Positions 1-13,758 are shown, counted from the first letter of the stretch. The stretch is 64,000 nucleotides of DNA from Odontesthes bonariensis (GCF_027942865.1 NC_134510.1:16103709-16167708), one strand, 5' to 3'. Notes: generated by a model from the sequence alone, not told the origin. Made by a program: numbers and translations.

Positions 1-1617
1 CCGAAGGCGGAGACCTTGGCGGTCTGATCCTCGGCTACTGAAGCTGGCTCTTGGGACGTGGAACGTCACCTCTCTGCTGGGGAAGGAGCCTGAGCTGGTG
101 CGCGAGGCTGAGCGGTTCCGGCTAGATATAGTCAGACTCACCTCGACGTATGGCTTGGGCTCCGGAACCAGCCTCCTCGAGAGGGGTTGGACTCTCTTCC
201 ACTCTGGAGTTGCCCGCGGTGAGAGGCGTAGAGCAGGTGTGGGCCTGTACATTGGGGTTTACCCCGGTAGACGAGAGGGTAGCCTCCCTCCGCCTTAGGG
301 TGGGGGGACGGGTCCTGACTGTTGTTTGAGCCCGAATGGGCCATGTTCCGTGCCTCCATTGTTGAGGCGGCCGACCGGAGCTGTGGCCGTAAGGTGGTCG
401 GTGCCTGTCGTGGCGGCAACCCCCGAACCCGCTGGTGGACCCCAGTGGTGAGAGAAGCCGTCAAGCTGAAGAAGGAGTCCTATCGGGCCTTTTTGGCCAG
501 TGGGACTCTGGAAGCAGCTGATGGGTACCGACAGGCCAAGCGGAACGCGGCCTCGGCGGTTGCTGAGGCAAAAACTCGGGCTTGGGAGGAGTTCGGGGAG
601 GCCATGGAGAATGACTTCCGGACGGCCTCGAAGAGATTCTGGTCCACCATCCGGCGGCTCAGGGGGGGAAGCGGTGCACCGTCAACACCGTGTATGGTGA
701 GGGCGGGGCTCTGCTGACCTCAACTAGGGACGTCGTGAGTCGGTGGGGGGAATACTTCGAGGGCCTCCTCAATCCTACCGACACGCCTTCCGTTGAGGAA
801 GCAGAGTTGGGGAGCTCGGACGTGGGGCCTCCCATTTCTGGGCCTGAGGTTGCCGAGGTGGTTAAAAAACTCCTCAGTGGCAAGGCCCCTGGGGTGGATG
901 AGGTCCGTCCTGAGTTCCTCAAGGCTCTGGATGTTGTAGGGCTGTCTTGGTTGACACACCTCTGCAGCATCGCGTGGACATCAGGGGCAGTGCCTCTGGA
1001 CTGGCAGATCGGGGTGGTGGTCCCACTCTTTAAAAAGGGGGACCGGAGGGTGTGTTCCAACTGTAGGATCACACTCCTCAGCCTCCCTGGCAAGGTCTAT
1101 TCGGGGGTACTGGAGAGGAGGATCCGCCGGATAGTCGAATCTCGGATTCAGGAGGTGCAATGTGGTTTTCGTCCTGGCCGTGGAACAGTGGACCAGCTCT
1201 ATACCCTCGGCAGGATCCTGGAGGGTGCATGGGAGTTCGCCCAACCGGTCGACATGTGTTTTGTGGACTTGGAGAAGGCGTTCGACTGTGTCCCTCGGGG
1301 ACTCTTGTGGGGGGTGTTCCGGGAGTATGGAGTGCCGGACTCCTTGATATGGGCTTTTCGGTCTCTGTATGACCGGTGTCAGAGTTTGGTCCGCATTGCC
1401 AGCAGTAAGTCGGACATGTTTCCTGTGAGGGTTGGACTCCGTCAGGGCTGTCCTTTGTCACCGATTCTGTTAATAATTTTTATGGACAGAATTTCTAGGC
1501 GCAGCCAGGGCGTTGAGGGGGTCCGTTTTGGCGACCTCAGAATCTGGTGAGGTGTTCCGGGCCCGTCCCACTGGGAAGAGGCCCCGGGGAAGACCCAGGA
1601 CACGTTGGAGAGACTAT
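1..1617 (+). mobile_element. Rearranged non-LTR retrotransposon (LINE) copy with endonuclease and reverse transcriptase relics
   Basis: Plus-strand reading frames encode pieces of a LINE ORF2. About 50-298 resembles an AP-type endonuclease start (LGTWNVTSLL...). About 322-700 is the linker common in fish LINE proteins (GNPRTRWWTPVVREAVKLKK). About 690-1548 is the reverse transcriptase core, with CGFRPGRGTVDQLY, the palm motif FVDLEKAFDCVPR and RQGCPLSPIL. The endonuclease part is cut short near 300, the frame shifts near 700, and after GDLRI (about 1548) the sequence jumps to the distal motif GRPRTRWRDYV (about 1585-1617). The catalytic DD block and all between are therefore missing. The copy also ends without a 3' tail and continues off the left edge. 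It cannot be autonomous. The family looks like an abundant teleost LINE, but I cannot assign the clade with certainty. Confidence 0.85.
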
Positions 1618-3348
1618 GTTTCTAATTAATAGATTTTAGTCAAAAAAGTACAATAAATATATGTGCATAGATCTACACGTAAAACTGGCCCAAAATAATG
1701 GATTCAATTTCTAACACTGGTAGCAACGATGCATATCTGTAGCTATCTTATGTACTTCTATTGCAAAATTCAGTAAGCTTGACATTAGAAACTGTTCATG
1801 GTGTTATTTTGGTCAAACAATGGTTACATAAACACAGCCTACTTCACTTTTACATGGCAGTCATGCCACTCTGAGCCTGACCTGTAAAAGTATTCTGCTT
1901 CCACCACTGTCGATGACTATCTGCTCCGACTGTATTCTGGGCAGCATGCAGACACACAGCGAAACTGATGGGCGCAGAGGACTGTGGTGGCTCCAGAGAC
2001 AGGCAACGAAAATGTCAGGTTTCAAAGCAGAGCAAATGAGCACTTCAAAGGTGCAAAACGGATCAGCAAGTTCATAAAAGCACAAAAGGAATAGTAAAAG
2101 AAAAATATTTTCTACCCTTAAACAGACCAATTAAATGCTGCAATATTCCTGAATGGGTTTTATTGCATGTAGTCTGATCTGACACATCTTATTTTCCTTT
2201 TGTCTGTGGCATTATGTTTTTGTTTCTTCTTTCTTTTTCTCTTTTTTTTGTTCCATTGGTGTGGGCTTATTATTCAAACAGAAGATAATGAGTTATTGTG
2301 ATAAACTAAAGAGAACAAGAACAAACAGCAGTTGTGCACACGGCAGTGGTAATAAGTTTCTGATTAGATGAATCCTTTGTTTTCTGTTTTTCAGGTATTG
2401 TTGAGCTTAAGATTGTTCTACATGTTTACACTCACAGTTGATAAAACAACTGTAATGTGAACAAATCAAACCTATGTTAACAAATTGTAAAAAAAATTAA
2501 AAATCAACAATTTCCTCCAGCTCAATTAAAACCTTATAATTTTCTGTTTTGGTTCACTTTCAGTGCTCTTTACCTGCAGGGGAAAAAAATTAAATGAAAA
2601 AGCCCCAAAATCCCACTGTTTATCTATCTGGCAAGCACTGAATTGAAGACATGCAAAGGTTTTGACTCGTGGACATACAGTCATGAGAAAAGTAAGAACA
2701 TCACTTAGGATTTGTTTAATTTTCTATCAAATTTGAACTCGGAAACATTTGGTCCTCTTTGACACAGTACCTATAGATAAATAGAGGGGATACACTTGAA
2801 TAACACGAGTGGAGAAATTCCTTCAGTTATAAAAACCTATGAGGATTTTCTCGCATTTTTTGGTAGCATTGTCAGATGCGTGTGGACAGTTAAAGGACTG
2901 AACACAGATATGCGGAGGTTCTCGTTGGTGCATTACAAACGCATGTCAACGTGTTGTAGCGTTTTGCTGCAGTCTTATAAATACGTGGAACAATCTTTGT
3001 GGTGTCGGCACTGTCAGAGTGGACAAAGATGCGGTTCGTGATGCATTGAAACTATGTGTTTAGATAATCGAGGTTGTCCATTGCAGCTGTGGTTGGTTTT
3101 CGTCACCTGAGCTTCTTTGCCATCTCTGCCTCTAGCCAGCACAACGTTCAACTAGTCAGCAATTGATCAGCAGGTAGCATCATCTCTGGGGCACGATGAC
3201 ACTTCATTCTTTGATAGTGAAGAGTGGACCTGGCCCCACATGTCAGATGGTTCAATTAAAACTGTCTATTGTTCTCTCAGGAGGCTCTTTACATTGGTAT
3301 CTAATCTTGAACCCTTAACCTTAATTTCACAAATTTAGGAGGATGTAG

Positions 3349-3385
<37 letters not shown>

Positions 3386-5850
3386 ATTTTATTTGGAGGC
3401 GCCTTTCAGGTCACCCCAGGTCAATGAAAGGGTATAAATACTTTTTCCCCTGATTTATGAATGGCTAAAACAATGTTATGCATCAGATGAGGGGTTGTGT
3501 GATGCTGTGTTTTTAGCAGGTAGTGTCTTACCTGACGTGGACAGCGGTCAACTACAGCCTTCTGTTTACCACTTCATAATTCAGGGGTCAAGGATTTTAC
3601 TCAATTGCTCATGTGTATGATGATGGGAATAACAACGAGGCAGTACTTTCTGATGTAGTCTGCTGAAAATACCCCTCATACTACCAAGCTCTTAGCTTAG
3701 ATTTGATGTTACTGAACTTCTCCTCTTCATATCCATCCACTGTTTCCCTCGTGGTCTTCATGTTCACTGTGTTAACATTCTTGCACTATGGCACCCTCCC
3801 TGTTGCTTTCTGGAAACATGTTCCACCGCTCCTCTTCCCTCATTCCTCTCACACTCCTTACTCTTTCCTCCCCCTCATCACCCTCCCTCGCCTCTCTAAA
3901 CAATGTCCAAATTAATGGAAGTCGTTTTTTTGTAATGCAGCTGGGGGAACGTGATGACTGTTCTGACCTTGTCTAGAACTGGCAGTGTTTTGTCAAACCA
4001 GACCCATTTGGTGCCTGTGTATGGATTCACTTAAAAGGAACATTAGAAGCTAATCTTTGAAACAGTGATAAAAGACTTTTGGAACAAATGTTCCAGAGAA
4101 AGAAGTATGCCTCCTACTTGTGAAAGCACAGTTTAGTCCCAGTCTGCTTCTCAGATACATACCTTTTCTCTTTACTGGAATGGCTGCGTATTGATAAACC
4201 AATGCTCCAACAACTCAAGTTCAGCACCCAAATAGCATTTTTAATTTGTGATAAGAGCCTCATCAGCGATGGCATGAGTCACAAACAAGAGGAAAGATGA
4301 TGAAATATTAACCCAGACCTGTTTTCTTTTGTGTTCTGCGTCCTTGGCCTCAGAATTTGTTTTATCTGCATCTCTCTCCCACCTGAATTCCAACTGTGTG
4401 ATTGAGAACTGAGAGTATTTGTAATTTTAGGGGCATTTAAAGGAGCACAGAACTATACCATTTAGAGGACATTTTTATGCAGTAGGGGCTGCATTTGTAG
4501 TGAGCTGAATGGCAGTTATCACCAAGTGATACTTTTTTTTCTGTCAGCATGTTGAGCTGACCCTGAACTCAACCTACTGCCAGAAAGAGGCTTTTTACTG
4601 ACAAAGATACAGTTTAACATAACACGTTTGCACTGCTGTTTCCCGCAGCCTCCAAAAACATGTTGTAAGACGTTTACTTTTCATTTAGTCCAAGGGAACA
4701 TTGTTTAATCGTGAACATGAAGAGATTTGTCGGTTGAGATTTCTCATTTCAGCTGTCATGTAAGGTCACAGTTCTTTGTCTATGAATGTAAGTATCCGGC
4801 GTAACTTCAGATTTACTTTATTTTCATTTTCATTTATTGTGAACTAAAAAGACATGACCTTCAGATTCACTACTGTAGATTTATTCTTCATCGTGATAAA
4901 GTTCATATATATTGATATTCATTCTAGAAATTTGTGAGCACATGGTCATCTCAAGAGAGGCTCGGGAAGCAGCAGAAGTATGTAGCAGCTTAAAAATTCA
5001 GGTTCTAATAAAAGGAGAAACAACATTGCAGGGAAGATGCCACTTCATGGGTCTGGCACCAGTGTCTCCTTTAGTAGCTCCTTATAGGAAAGACTGGATT
5101 TTCATCCACATGTACTAACCTTGATTCAAGGAAATGAATATGAAGATAAATGGGTGAGTTTGTTTACTTTTTAGAATTACCAACCTTGAAAATTAAGTAA
5201 TATCTAATGGTATATCTTATTGTGATTTATCTGATATATCCTCTGTGAAACATCTACAATGAACAAATCTGATAAGAGCAGGATCACATTACAGTTTACT
5301 GATTCTCATTCGATTCTCATTGTCACATTCTCAGTTCAACTTCATCTCAGTCTTTTCTTAACCGCATGACCTTTTCTACCAAGGGCAAGAAAAGTAACGT
5401 AGGAACTTAATACTTTGGAAAAGACTACAGGAGATATCTCTTCAGATTATTCAAATTGGACACCATGTTCTGAATGTCTCATGTACGCATACTTATTTCA
5501 TATGAGGCTACATGTACAGCTTCTAATTTTCTGAAGATGTTACTCGCTTACGCATTCAGATTAGATGTACTCTTTTGGGGACCTACCAATGTGTCCAGGC
5601 ATGTTGGACATACACACAGTTACAGACATTCACTTTACTGACAGTTGCTCTGTCAAAGCTCTGTGCCAGGCTTGAATCTCTTCAGAGCTGTAGACGTTCC
5701 AAGTAGAAAATCCTTATCAATATTTATACAGGACTGCCAGAAATCCAAGTTCACATAGTGGAGGACTGAAAAAAAGACTTACATTTTGTATTGTCCAAAC
5801 CTTGGTGTTATTTTGGTGTCCCATTGACCTTTGTTTGTTTGACAATTCCT
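1618..5850. other. Intergenic, no gene recognised
   Basis: AT-rich sequence with only short random reading frames (longest under 90 residues), no splice-linked coding signal and no recognised domain. It holds one trinucleotide microsatellite near 3.35 kb, listed separately. Confidence 0.6.
3349..3425. repeat. (AAT)n microsatellite joined to a short dispersed-repeat fragment
   Basis: About 35 bases of uninterrupted ATA/TAA units end at about 3384. They are followed directly by a short stretch (ACATTTTATTTGGAGGCGCC) that resembles fish dispersed repeats with a TTTATTT...GGCGCCTTT core. The microsatellite is certain. The repeat assignment is by resemblance only. Confidence 0.75.
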
Positions 5851-5857
5851 GGGGTTC

Positions 5858-6130
5858 GGTGTAATGATCACTGACTCGTGTTAAACAGTCGAGGAGTCGA
5901 AAATAAAGTTGATTGTGGTTTATTAACAGAAATAATATAAATTACACACTTCAAGGGTTCAAGTGGCTTTGTAAGTTTCTAATGTTCTGGATTCCAATGT
6001 CCATTCATTCTTCCTCTCTTTGCCACGGTCTTTGATGGTGTGCGCATCACCGAACCCTCCTATTGGCATCCGGATGGCACACCTATATACCTGTCGGCAT
6101 ATTTCCCCCTTTGCCTGTAGAGGGCGTACT
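5858..6130 (-). mobile_element. Possible solo-LTR-like segment
   Basis: Read on the minus strand, this segment has a TATA-like TATATAG, then an AATAAA near 5924, and then a short GC-richer tail that ends in TTACA next to a GGGTTCGG. That order is promoter, poly(A) signal, short terminal part, as in an LTR. No target-site duplication or second LTR was found. An inverted GGGTTCGGTG / CACCGAACCC pair lies near 5850 and 6055, which could instead indicate another element type. Low confidence. Confidence 0.25.
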
Positions 6131-9100
6131 CATTCATTCACACTCACCCATTCACTCACTCTTACTCATACATACTCAAAACAGGAATTATATTAGATGT
6201 AGAGAAACAAATGAAGTTCTGAATGTAAAAAAATGGAATTTGTAAATGATAATATTTAAAGACAATAAATGATAAACATAAACTATTCAAATGGCTCCTA
6301 CACATTTATTTGGTAGAATAATGGGAATAGTGGTTAGATAACGGCAGCCACAGAGAATTCTCTCCTCTAGATTTGCCATGTAATGCCTTGTAGGTATTTC
6401 ACATATTTTGAAATAAAAGTAATCCAAACCCTAACTCAGACCCTGAGTGAAGGGGCTAAATCTCAAGTGACACGAGCATTGCTTTTGGTCTTTGTTCGAA
6501 GTCTGGCAGCAGAGCTCTGAATTAGCTTGGGGTGATTTATTGAAGGCTGATGTCCTGAATATAAATGACTCGTATTACACTAATCTCACCAATTTGTCAC
6601 ACAGGCATGCATTAATTTGTGTCATGAATGCATCACAAGCTGTCACAATGCATCTAATTTGAACATAGTTCTGACATGAATTAAAAGTTAGTGGATTAGT
6701 TTTGATATTTTTGGGGGACTTTTTTTTTCTTGAGCTTAGCAAGATTTGCGAAATATTTTGTTTCATAAAGCTTCAGATTCCTTCAAAGACTTTATTCCAA
6801 AAGAGAGATGACATTTTGCCAGCCAAGGGAACTGTGAAGATATCTTACTTGTGTTCCTCTCTCTTTGAACTAATCTGTGTCTTTCTTCGATGTGTTAACT
6901 CTGAAATAATCAAAGAGAAACATCTTTTCAACTAAGTAAACCAAATGTTAACAAAACAGGGTCGATGACAATCTTTGTGTGTGTGAGGATCACATTACAG
7001 GACATTACAATCATTCAATCAGACCTACAGCTGTGGTTTGTTATATGTACGATAGCTATAGCAAACAATGGTAATATTAAAGTGTCTGACTGAAAGGTTT
7101 CATTTGTCTTTTCATCTATTTCCAGTGAAAGTTATTCAAAGGATGCTTCAAAACAAACAAACCAAACAAAAGGTGGGAGATGAGTGTGTTATTGTTGCAG
7201 AGCTGCTGGTGGGGGGTTTTGGTTTCTTTAAAAATGGATGAACATTTGTGAACTTGACATTCTCAATACAGAACCAGAGGGAAGAGAGTTATCAATAATT
7301 ATATGCAGGACTGGAGCCACTCAGCCTTTTAAATGATGAGTAGCAAGCTAAACATCCACAGGGCCTGAAGAGAATTTCATGCATGTCAAAAAGAAGAAGG
7401 AGACAGGTGGCTGAACCTGGACGAGAGCAGTTCATGTTAATGCATGAGGCAACGGGGGGCCCATAAAATGGATAAAGCTCATCTTTACTGTAAAGAATAG
7501 GACAAACTTCAAGGCAAGCTTCTCCTGTGGCTTGGAGGACACAGATGGACCTCAAATCATAGATATTGGAAAAGTTTGAATGAGTAGAATAATTAAATGG
7601 TTTAGCCATGTTTTTTAAATAACCGACTAGTCATGGAGAACAGTTCTAAATGATTTTACTGAACTTTTAAAAAGTGGTTGGACATCATAAAATAGTTTTT
7701 GATGCGCTTTTTTGGCTGCATTGAGTTTTTACGGAGGTGGATCCAGCATTAAGTCACGAATAGCAGACCCATTACTTTTTGACACCTGTCAGCTTGTTTG
7801 CAGGACGGGAAATCAGAAGTAATTTTTTACCAAGACTTAGATAAGTGCCTAGCAATGTTAACTAAGCCCAGCAACTTCTTAAATGTTACAGGTTAGATGT
7901 ACCAGGGATAGTGAGACAGATACATGCTACTGCGTGGTTTTCCCTCCTCTACAGGCGAACATGAATGATTTGCATGTTAAATAAGAATGCCCCTCCACTG
8001 TTGCCACAAATTATAACTATTGTCCTTGTTTGATGGTAGGATGAAAAATATAAATTTGAAAAAATAGAGCACACCAGTCTACTCAAACATCTCCCTGGTT
8101 AGATATGAACAAATGTGAGCAGGGTGGGTTAGCATTATTAAAAACCATCAGTCAGTCAGATAGCAACTCACACTCTCATCACGCTGCTGCCAGACTAAAG
8201 CCGTGAGTGTCTCTGTGGAGCCCCTGATATTGAAAAATACATGCCACACTCACAGAAAATAGCTTCGCTTTAATATGCAGTAGAAGTGGAAACTTTTCAT
8301 CTCCCCAGAGGCATTAGGTTTGAATGCACCATCTCCCGAAGTTCAATGGTCTGGTCTACATGGGAGCAGAGTAAGAGGCAAATGAGAGGTGGCTTCTTGC
8401 TGGAAAGCTTTGCTGGCTGAGGCAGACTGATAAACTTATACTGTGGTCTTTTTCAGAACTCGAGCTTTTTTCATTGCATCGTGATTCAGTTTTATGTCAC
8501 ATTTGGTCAACCATTTCCAACAGTTCAAACTAATTCGATGGCATGATTACTCCAAGGCTACTCTTCCAGTCGTCTGTTAAAATTTCATTTAAGCCCAGAA
8601 CTAAAGTTTTGACTAAGAAAAAATCTCCCCTTTTGTCTAAACGTACAGAAATGACATTTAGATTGTTTATCACTCAAAGAGTGTTGTCTCCACTAAAAAA
8701 AATTGCCCTCAATCAGGCCTCAATCATACGATGATTGAAATGGAACTGTGAAAACCAAATGGAACGAAAAGTAGCGTAAACTGTCACAAGTGGTAAACTA
8801 CAAAAAAATGGGAAAAATGTCCAATTGTGGGACGTGAGCCTAATCTGATGGTGTTGAATACAGAGGAAACAGGCCTACGAGCTCATAGGGAACGCTGTGT
8901 AGCACAATTAGTTTAGTCGACAAGTAACATTACTGAGTATTTATTATCCAGAGAGTCAAAGTTTAGAAAAGATGCAGAGCGGTGTATCATTTTGTTTCTT
9001 TGTATTCCCATCAAGAATAAAAACAAATCAGACCATAGATCACTGGGCTTTATATCCAGCAATCTCACTAATACCATTCATCTTTTGTCCCTGGTATGAA

Positions 9101-11550
9101 TCAAGCCTTCGTTAGTTGACCAAAATGAAACACCAGCACTGATCCAAACATTCACAGGGTCCCCTCAGTGCATTTCTCTCTTCTGCTCCCCTTTTTCTCA
9201 CAACCTGGATTCCAGCGATCAGTTGTCCAGGCAACAGCGCTGGCTACTGTGCCGCCATGTGCAGAGTGCTGCCTGGTCAGGATGAAAGTGCCTGGAGGGG
9301 GTAATGCAAATCACCTTTTTGCACCCCATCAGAGATTCCCATAGAAATCTAAGGCATAAGCCTGCCCCAAGGTGTTTCTCCCAGCACCTTTGTGTGTTAT
9401 TAGCATTTCGGTGTGTAAGATCTCTGTCAATCAGTGAACAACTTAAATCAATTCGAGAGCTTATTTTTCTCTCACATAAAAAACCTTTTTTTGCTGATTG
9501 ATATTTATCCTTAAAATACGATCTTATTCCAAGGCTGAAACCAGAAATGCCGAGCCTTACAAGTGAATATATTCAGTCAACATATTCGTGCTATTTAAAC
9601 TTGCACAGAGTTGTGTGTAACAGCAGCTGAAATTGAATACAAAGAGCGCAGAAGCAACAACATCGACTTCACTGTCACTGAGGCATTAGCTCATAACCTT
9701 GGCTCCTCCATAATCTCTCCGGCAAACTTTATGTGAACTCAATGTGCATAATGCCTTCCTTCAGGAGTGAATGGCTTACAGAACAATGGCACAAAGCAGA
9801 CATTTGAGGCAAACAAGTTGCCAAATAAATATAGCGTTTGGAAGTTTAGTTTTCATATATGATGACAACAATTATATAACATTCTTAGAGCTATTCTGTT
9901 GCAAGAGACACATGTACATGAGGTTAGTATGCAAGCATATATAGAAAACTGGAAGAATTAAGACTAAATACTCATGCATGATGATATCTTTTTTTAAATA
10001 AACAAAATGCTGCCAGATGCTGCTACAAAAAGTGTGTGCAATTTTCTGTTGATTCGGCAGAAAATCTCACTTATATATTGCGTTGTCAAGCAAATGCAAA
10101 CATACACTTTTACTTTATTCACACTTTTCCCTTTTTATAAAATACAGATTTCAGTTTCAAACAAAATTATCAGCTGGAGTCTGTCCGGTCTCTATCGAAG
10201 CAGCATCAACCATAAAATGCGAGAGGTTCAGTGAGAAATGAAATGGTTCATTTCCCACTGTTTTTACTTTTTTTCTCTGTCAATTTCATTCCCAGCCATT
10301 TTTCTCTCTCCCTCTGTCGGCCTCTCCTCACACTGTATGTCTCTTTAAGGCACTCAGTTTGTTCATCTCAATCCTCTGCAACAGCACAGAGCGCTGCTTT
10401 TCGTTCTTAAACAAAAACAGATGCACGATGCCTCAGAGAAATTACAAAACCTTGAGAGCAAACACAGAGCATGTTCCATTTTCCACTCAGTGGTGGTTAG
10501 AGTCTCTCCAATAAAGTGACAAGAAGAAAGAAAACCAAAATGTATCATACAGTAACGGCTAAAATTATACTTTGCATAATTTGGCAATTTTCTATTTCAC
10601 AGCACTGCATTCACAGATGAGCACCAGAAGTGGTTCCATCTGTTTACATGCAGAACTACGTTTTGGAGCTTCTGCAAGACGGGAGTGAACATTTGGAATT
10701 TAGTGGAGTGTCTGCTGAACCTACAGTACACACAAATAAACAACACCCTTTAGGGTTTCCTCTCTATAGAGCGTAAACATTGCAGGGTTGCAAATGTGCC
10801 TCGTGTCACTTCGACATGAACCTGATGAATTCAACTCCCTCTGCGTCTCATTTTGCTCATCTCAGCAAAATGTGATCTGACACCTGTGTGATGTTTCACT
10901 TTCTTCGCAAACTCCACTTACACACATTTAATTTGTGTCATTCTGTGAGTATTTTTTCCCAAACCAGCTCTGTCACTGAGTACCAGACTTGTAAATACTC
11001 ATCCTGACCTTGAATAAACCATCAGCCCTGCGAGATAATCCTGCAGCCTCTCAGAAGTGCAAAGAAACTGTGTAGAGAAATCCTCAGGGAGAGAGTGACT
11101 GTTGGAAAATTATCATTGACTTCTCTCTCTTATTTATTTTCATGACAATGGGTTGAGAGAAGGGGAAGGCAGAGAGAGAGCGTGGTGTGATGGCACTGCA
11201 TCGTGGGGAGAGGCTTTGATCGTGACTGGCAGCACAGAGACAACAGTAAAAGGAAAGGATGGCAGGCCCAGAGACAGGAGCTGCAATGGTAATAGTTGTC
11301 ACATCGATGAGGCCACGCCAATAGAAGCTGGGAACAGGGTCAGCCCCACGCGCTGTCTCCCAGTGTCTTAGCTCTGAGCTTTATTTTCTCTTTCACTTTC
11401 TCTGTCTTGGTCTTTTCATCCACTCCTCTGTTTCACTTTGACTCTTCAGAATGAATGTTCCCAGATATTCTTTCAAAACTATTTATCCACCACTGTTTTT
11501 ACAATTTTACTGCTCTTTTTTTTTTTTTTTGTTAACATACACATCCATAG
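6131..11550. other. Intergenic, no gene recognised
   Basis: Unique-looking AT-rich sequence. Reading frames are short, unrelated to each other and without recognisable domains. Conserved regulatory elements could be present but cannot be judged without cross-species alignment. Confidence 0.55.
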
Positions 11551-11552
11551 TT

Positions 11553-11640
11553 GCTTCACAGCGAGAGGGTTCCTGGTTCGAGTCCTGGTTGGGGCTTTTC
11601 TGGGTGGAGTATGTTCTCCCTGTGTATTCTCACTGAGACT
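11553..11640 (+). repeat. Fragment of a SINE-like dispersed repeat
   Basis: The segment contains GGTTCGAGTCC, which fits a Pol III B box, followed by GGGTGGAGTATGTTCTCCC. This arrangement is common in fish dispersed repeats that read ...GGTTCGAGTCC...GTGGAGTTTGCATGTTCTCCC. No A box or tail is visible, so only a truncated fragment is claimed. It is not a functional tRNA gene, because no cloverleaf can be drawn. Confidence 0.4.
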
Positions 11641-12484
11641 TTTTGCTTTCAAAACTACAAGTGATCTCTTTAGTTCCCAAATAATTACAGCGTTTACAAA
11701 AGAAGCGGTGATGCAACATGGCGGAAAACATTCGTGACTCCCAATTTTGTTCTGGATGCTGGATGCATCAAAGTCTGAAACAATTATTGAAAATAAGATA
11801 AAGTAGCATGATTCTGTTTCAGTATTTGATATGTTGACAGTAATATTTTCAAATAGTTCAGATGATTCACATTTTGCTGTGTCTGTTGTTTGGTAACGAG
11901 GTCGTATTCTTGGTTTTATTTCAGTTTACAGTCACTGTTTAAGTTCCGTTTTTGTTTGCAATTTTAGTTTTGGTCTTGTGTTTATAACCTAAATATTACT
12001 GAGTGGTATTACAATGTGACAATATTACAAAGTATAAAGTATATTTTTATACTTTATAAAGTTTATATGAGGTTTCACAAATAAAACACTTTTTTACATC
12101 AACTTACAAAGTTTTAGACCTCCCAGCATTTCTACTAAAGTTTGATCAAACTGACAAAGACTGAAAATACAAATATTTATGGTAATTTATTTTAGGTTTT
12201 GTGACAGTACAGAGACAGCCCTTTTAAAGATTGTAAATGATCTCAGGTGTAACAGGGACTCACAGAAGCTTTCAGTCCTGGTGTTGCTGGATCTTAGTGC
12301 AGCTTTTGATACAGTAGATCACCACATTTTATTAAACAGACTTAGAAGCCTGGTGGGTGTCTCTGGGACTGTTCTTAAATGGTTTTACTCCTATCTCACG
12401 GATCGACAGTTTTTTATAAGTATGGATACAGGCTCCTCAAGAATTCATAAAATCAAGTGTGGGGTTCCCCAAGGATCAATTTTA

Positions 12485-12792
12485 TAGCCTGATAAACCAG
12501 CCTAAATGGATTGGATGTCTAATTTAGTCTGGCTCCGATGAATGGATACAACGGAACATTGTTGATGAGCACAACCCGTTGTCTTTCAAACCGTGTCTGT
12601 GCCTATAGGCCAACGCTCTGACCCTCTGCCCCGCCCGCGTTGATTCAAAACACATCTCTGCGTTGTGATTGGTTTAGTTGCCATCTGCCAGATTCAGGGC
12701 AGTATTTTCAAAATGAAAAGTGGTTCGAAGCCAGACCCAACCGCAGGCAAAACATTTTGCCGTCCAGCAGTTGGCGCTGGTTTTCCAGGCTA
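12485..12792. mobile_element. 308-bp non-autonomous DNA transposon inside the L2 LINE
   Basis: The L2 frame ...GVPQGSIL is cut and resumes at ...ILGPLLF. Both edges carry the same 9 bases TCAATTTTA (12,476-12,484 and 12,793-12,801). The insert starts TAGCCTGATAAACCAGC and ends with the near-complement GCTGGTTTTCCAGGCTA, so the termini are inverted repeats matching at about 15 of 17 positions. There is no coding capacity. A 9-bp duplication would fit a Mutator-like element, but the superfamily cannot be fixed from one short copy. Confidence 0.85.
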
Positions 12793-13720
12793 TCAATTTT
12801 AGGCCCATTGCTTTTTAATCTGTACATGTTGCCACTTGGGGATGTCGTCAGGAGACATGGCATTAGTTTTCACAGCTATGCTGATGATACACAGCTTTAC
12901 TTTGCCGTGTCTCCTGATGACCTAGAACCAGTTAACGTTCTTTTAAACTGTATTTTAGATATAAAGTCATGGATGGCAGAGAATTTCTTACAGCTCAACC
13001 AGGGCTCTGTGTTTTAATTATTGGTCCTGAAGACAAGAGAGAGATAATTTTACCCAAACTACAAAATTTTAAATCTTCTCAACATGTAAAAAATCTGGGT
13101 GTTCTTTTTGACTCTGAGCTGGATTTTATCCAACATATTAGAAATGTAACAAAGACAGGATTTTAAAAATATTGCCAGAGTCCGCCCATTTCTCTCTCTT
13201 GCCAGCATGGAGGTGCTGATGCATGCTTTTATTTCTAGTAGAATAGATTATTGTAATGCCCTGCTTTCTGGTCTTCCCAAAAAAAGTATTCATACAATTA
13301 ATACAGAATTCAGCTGCACGTGTGCTGACAAAGACCAGAGGGCAGGAACACATTACACCAGTTTTAAAATCGCTGCATTGGCTCCCCGTGCATTTCAGGA
13401 TTGTTTTTAAGGTTCTTTTCGTTGTTTATAAATGTCTTAATGGTCTTGGGCCTTCTTATCTATCTGATCTGCTTTTAAATTATGAGCCCTTGCGGACCCT
13501 GAGGTCCTCTGGTACCGGCCTTTTAGTTGTTCCTAAAGTTCGAACAAAAACTTATGGTGAGACGTCGTTCCACTATGGACCTCATTTGTGGAACAGCCTG
13601 CCAGAGAACCTCAGGGCTGCAGTCTGTAGAGAATGTTGATGTTTTTAAAAAGAGGCTCAAGACCTACCTTTTTAGTTTAGCTTACAGCTGAATTTTATTT
13701 TATTTCATTTATTTATTTAT

Positions 13721-13726
<6 letters not shown>

Positions 13727-13755
<29 letters not shown>
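13727..13755. repeat. (TA)n microsatellite
   Basis: About 29 bases of perfect TA units, followed by GTTT repeats, within the L2 3' UTR. Confidence 0.9.

Positions 13756-13758
<3 letters not shown>

Noticed and set aside
11573-11583. tRNA gene suggested by GGTTCGAGTCC
   Set aside because: Only the B-box part is present. No acceptor stem or anticodon arm can be drawn, so it is a SINE-like fragment.
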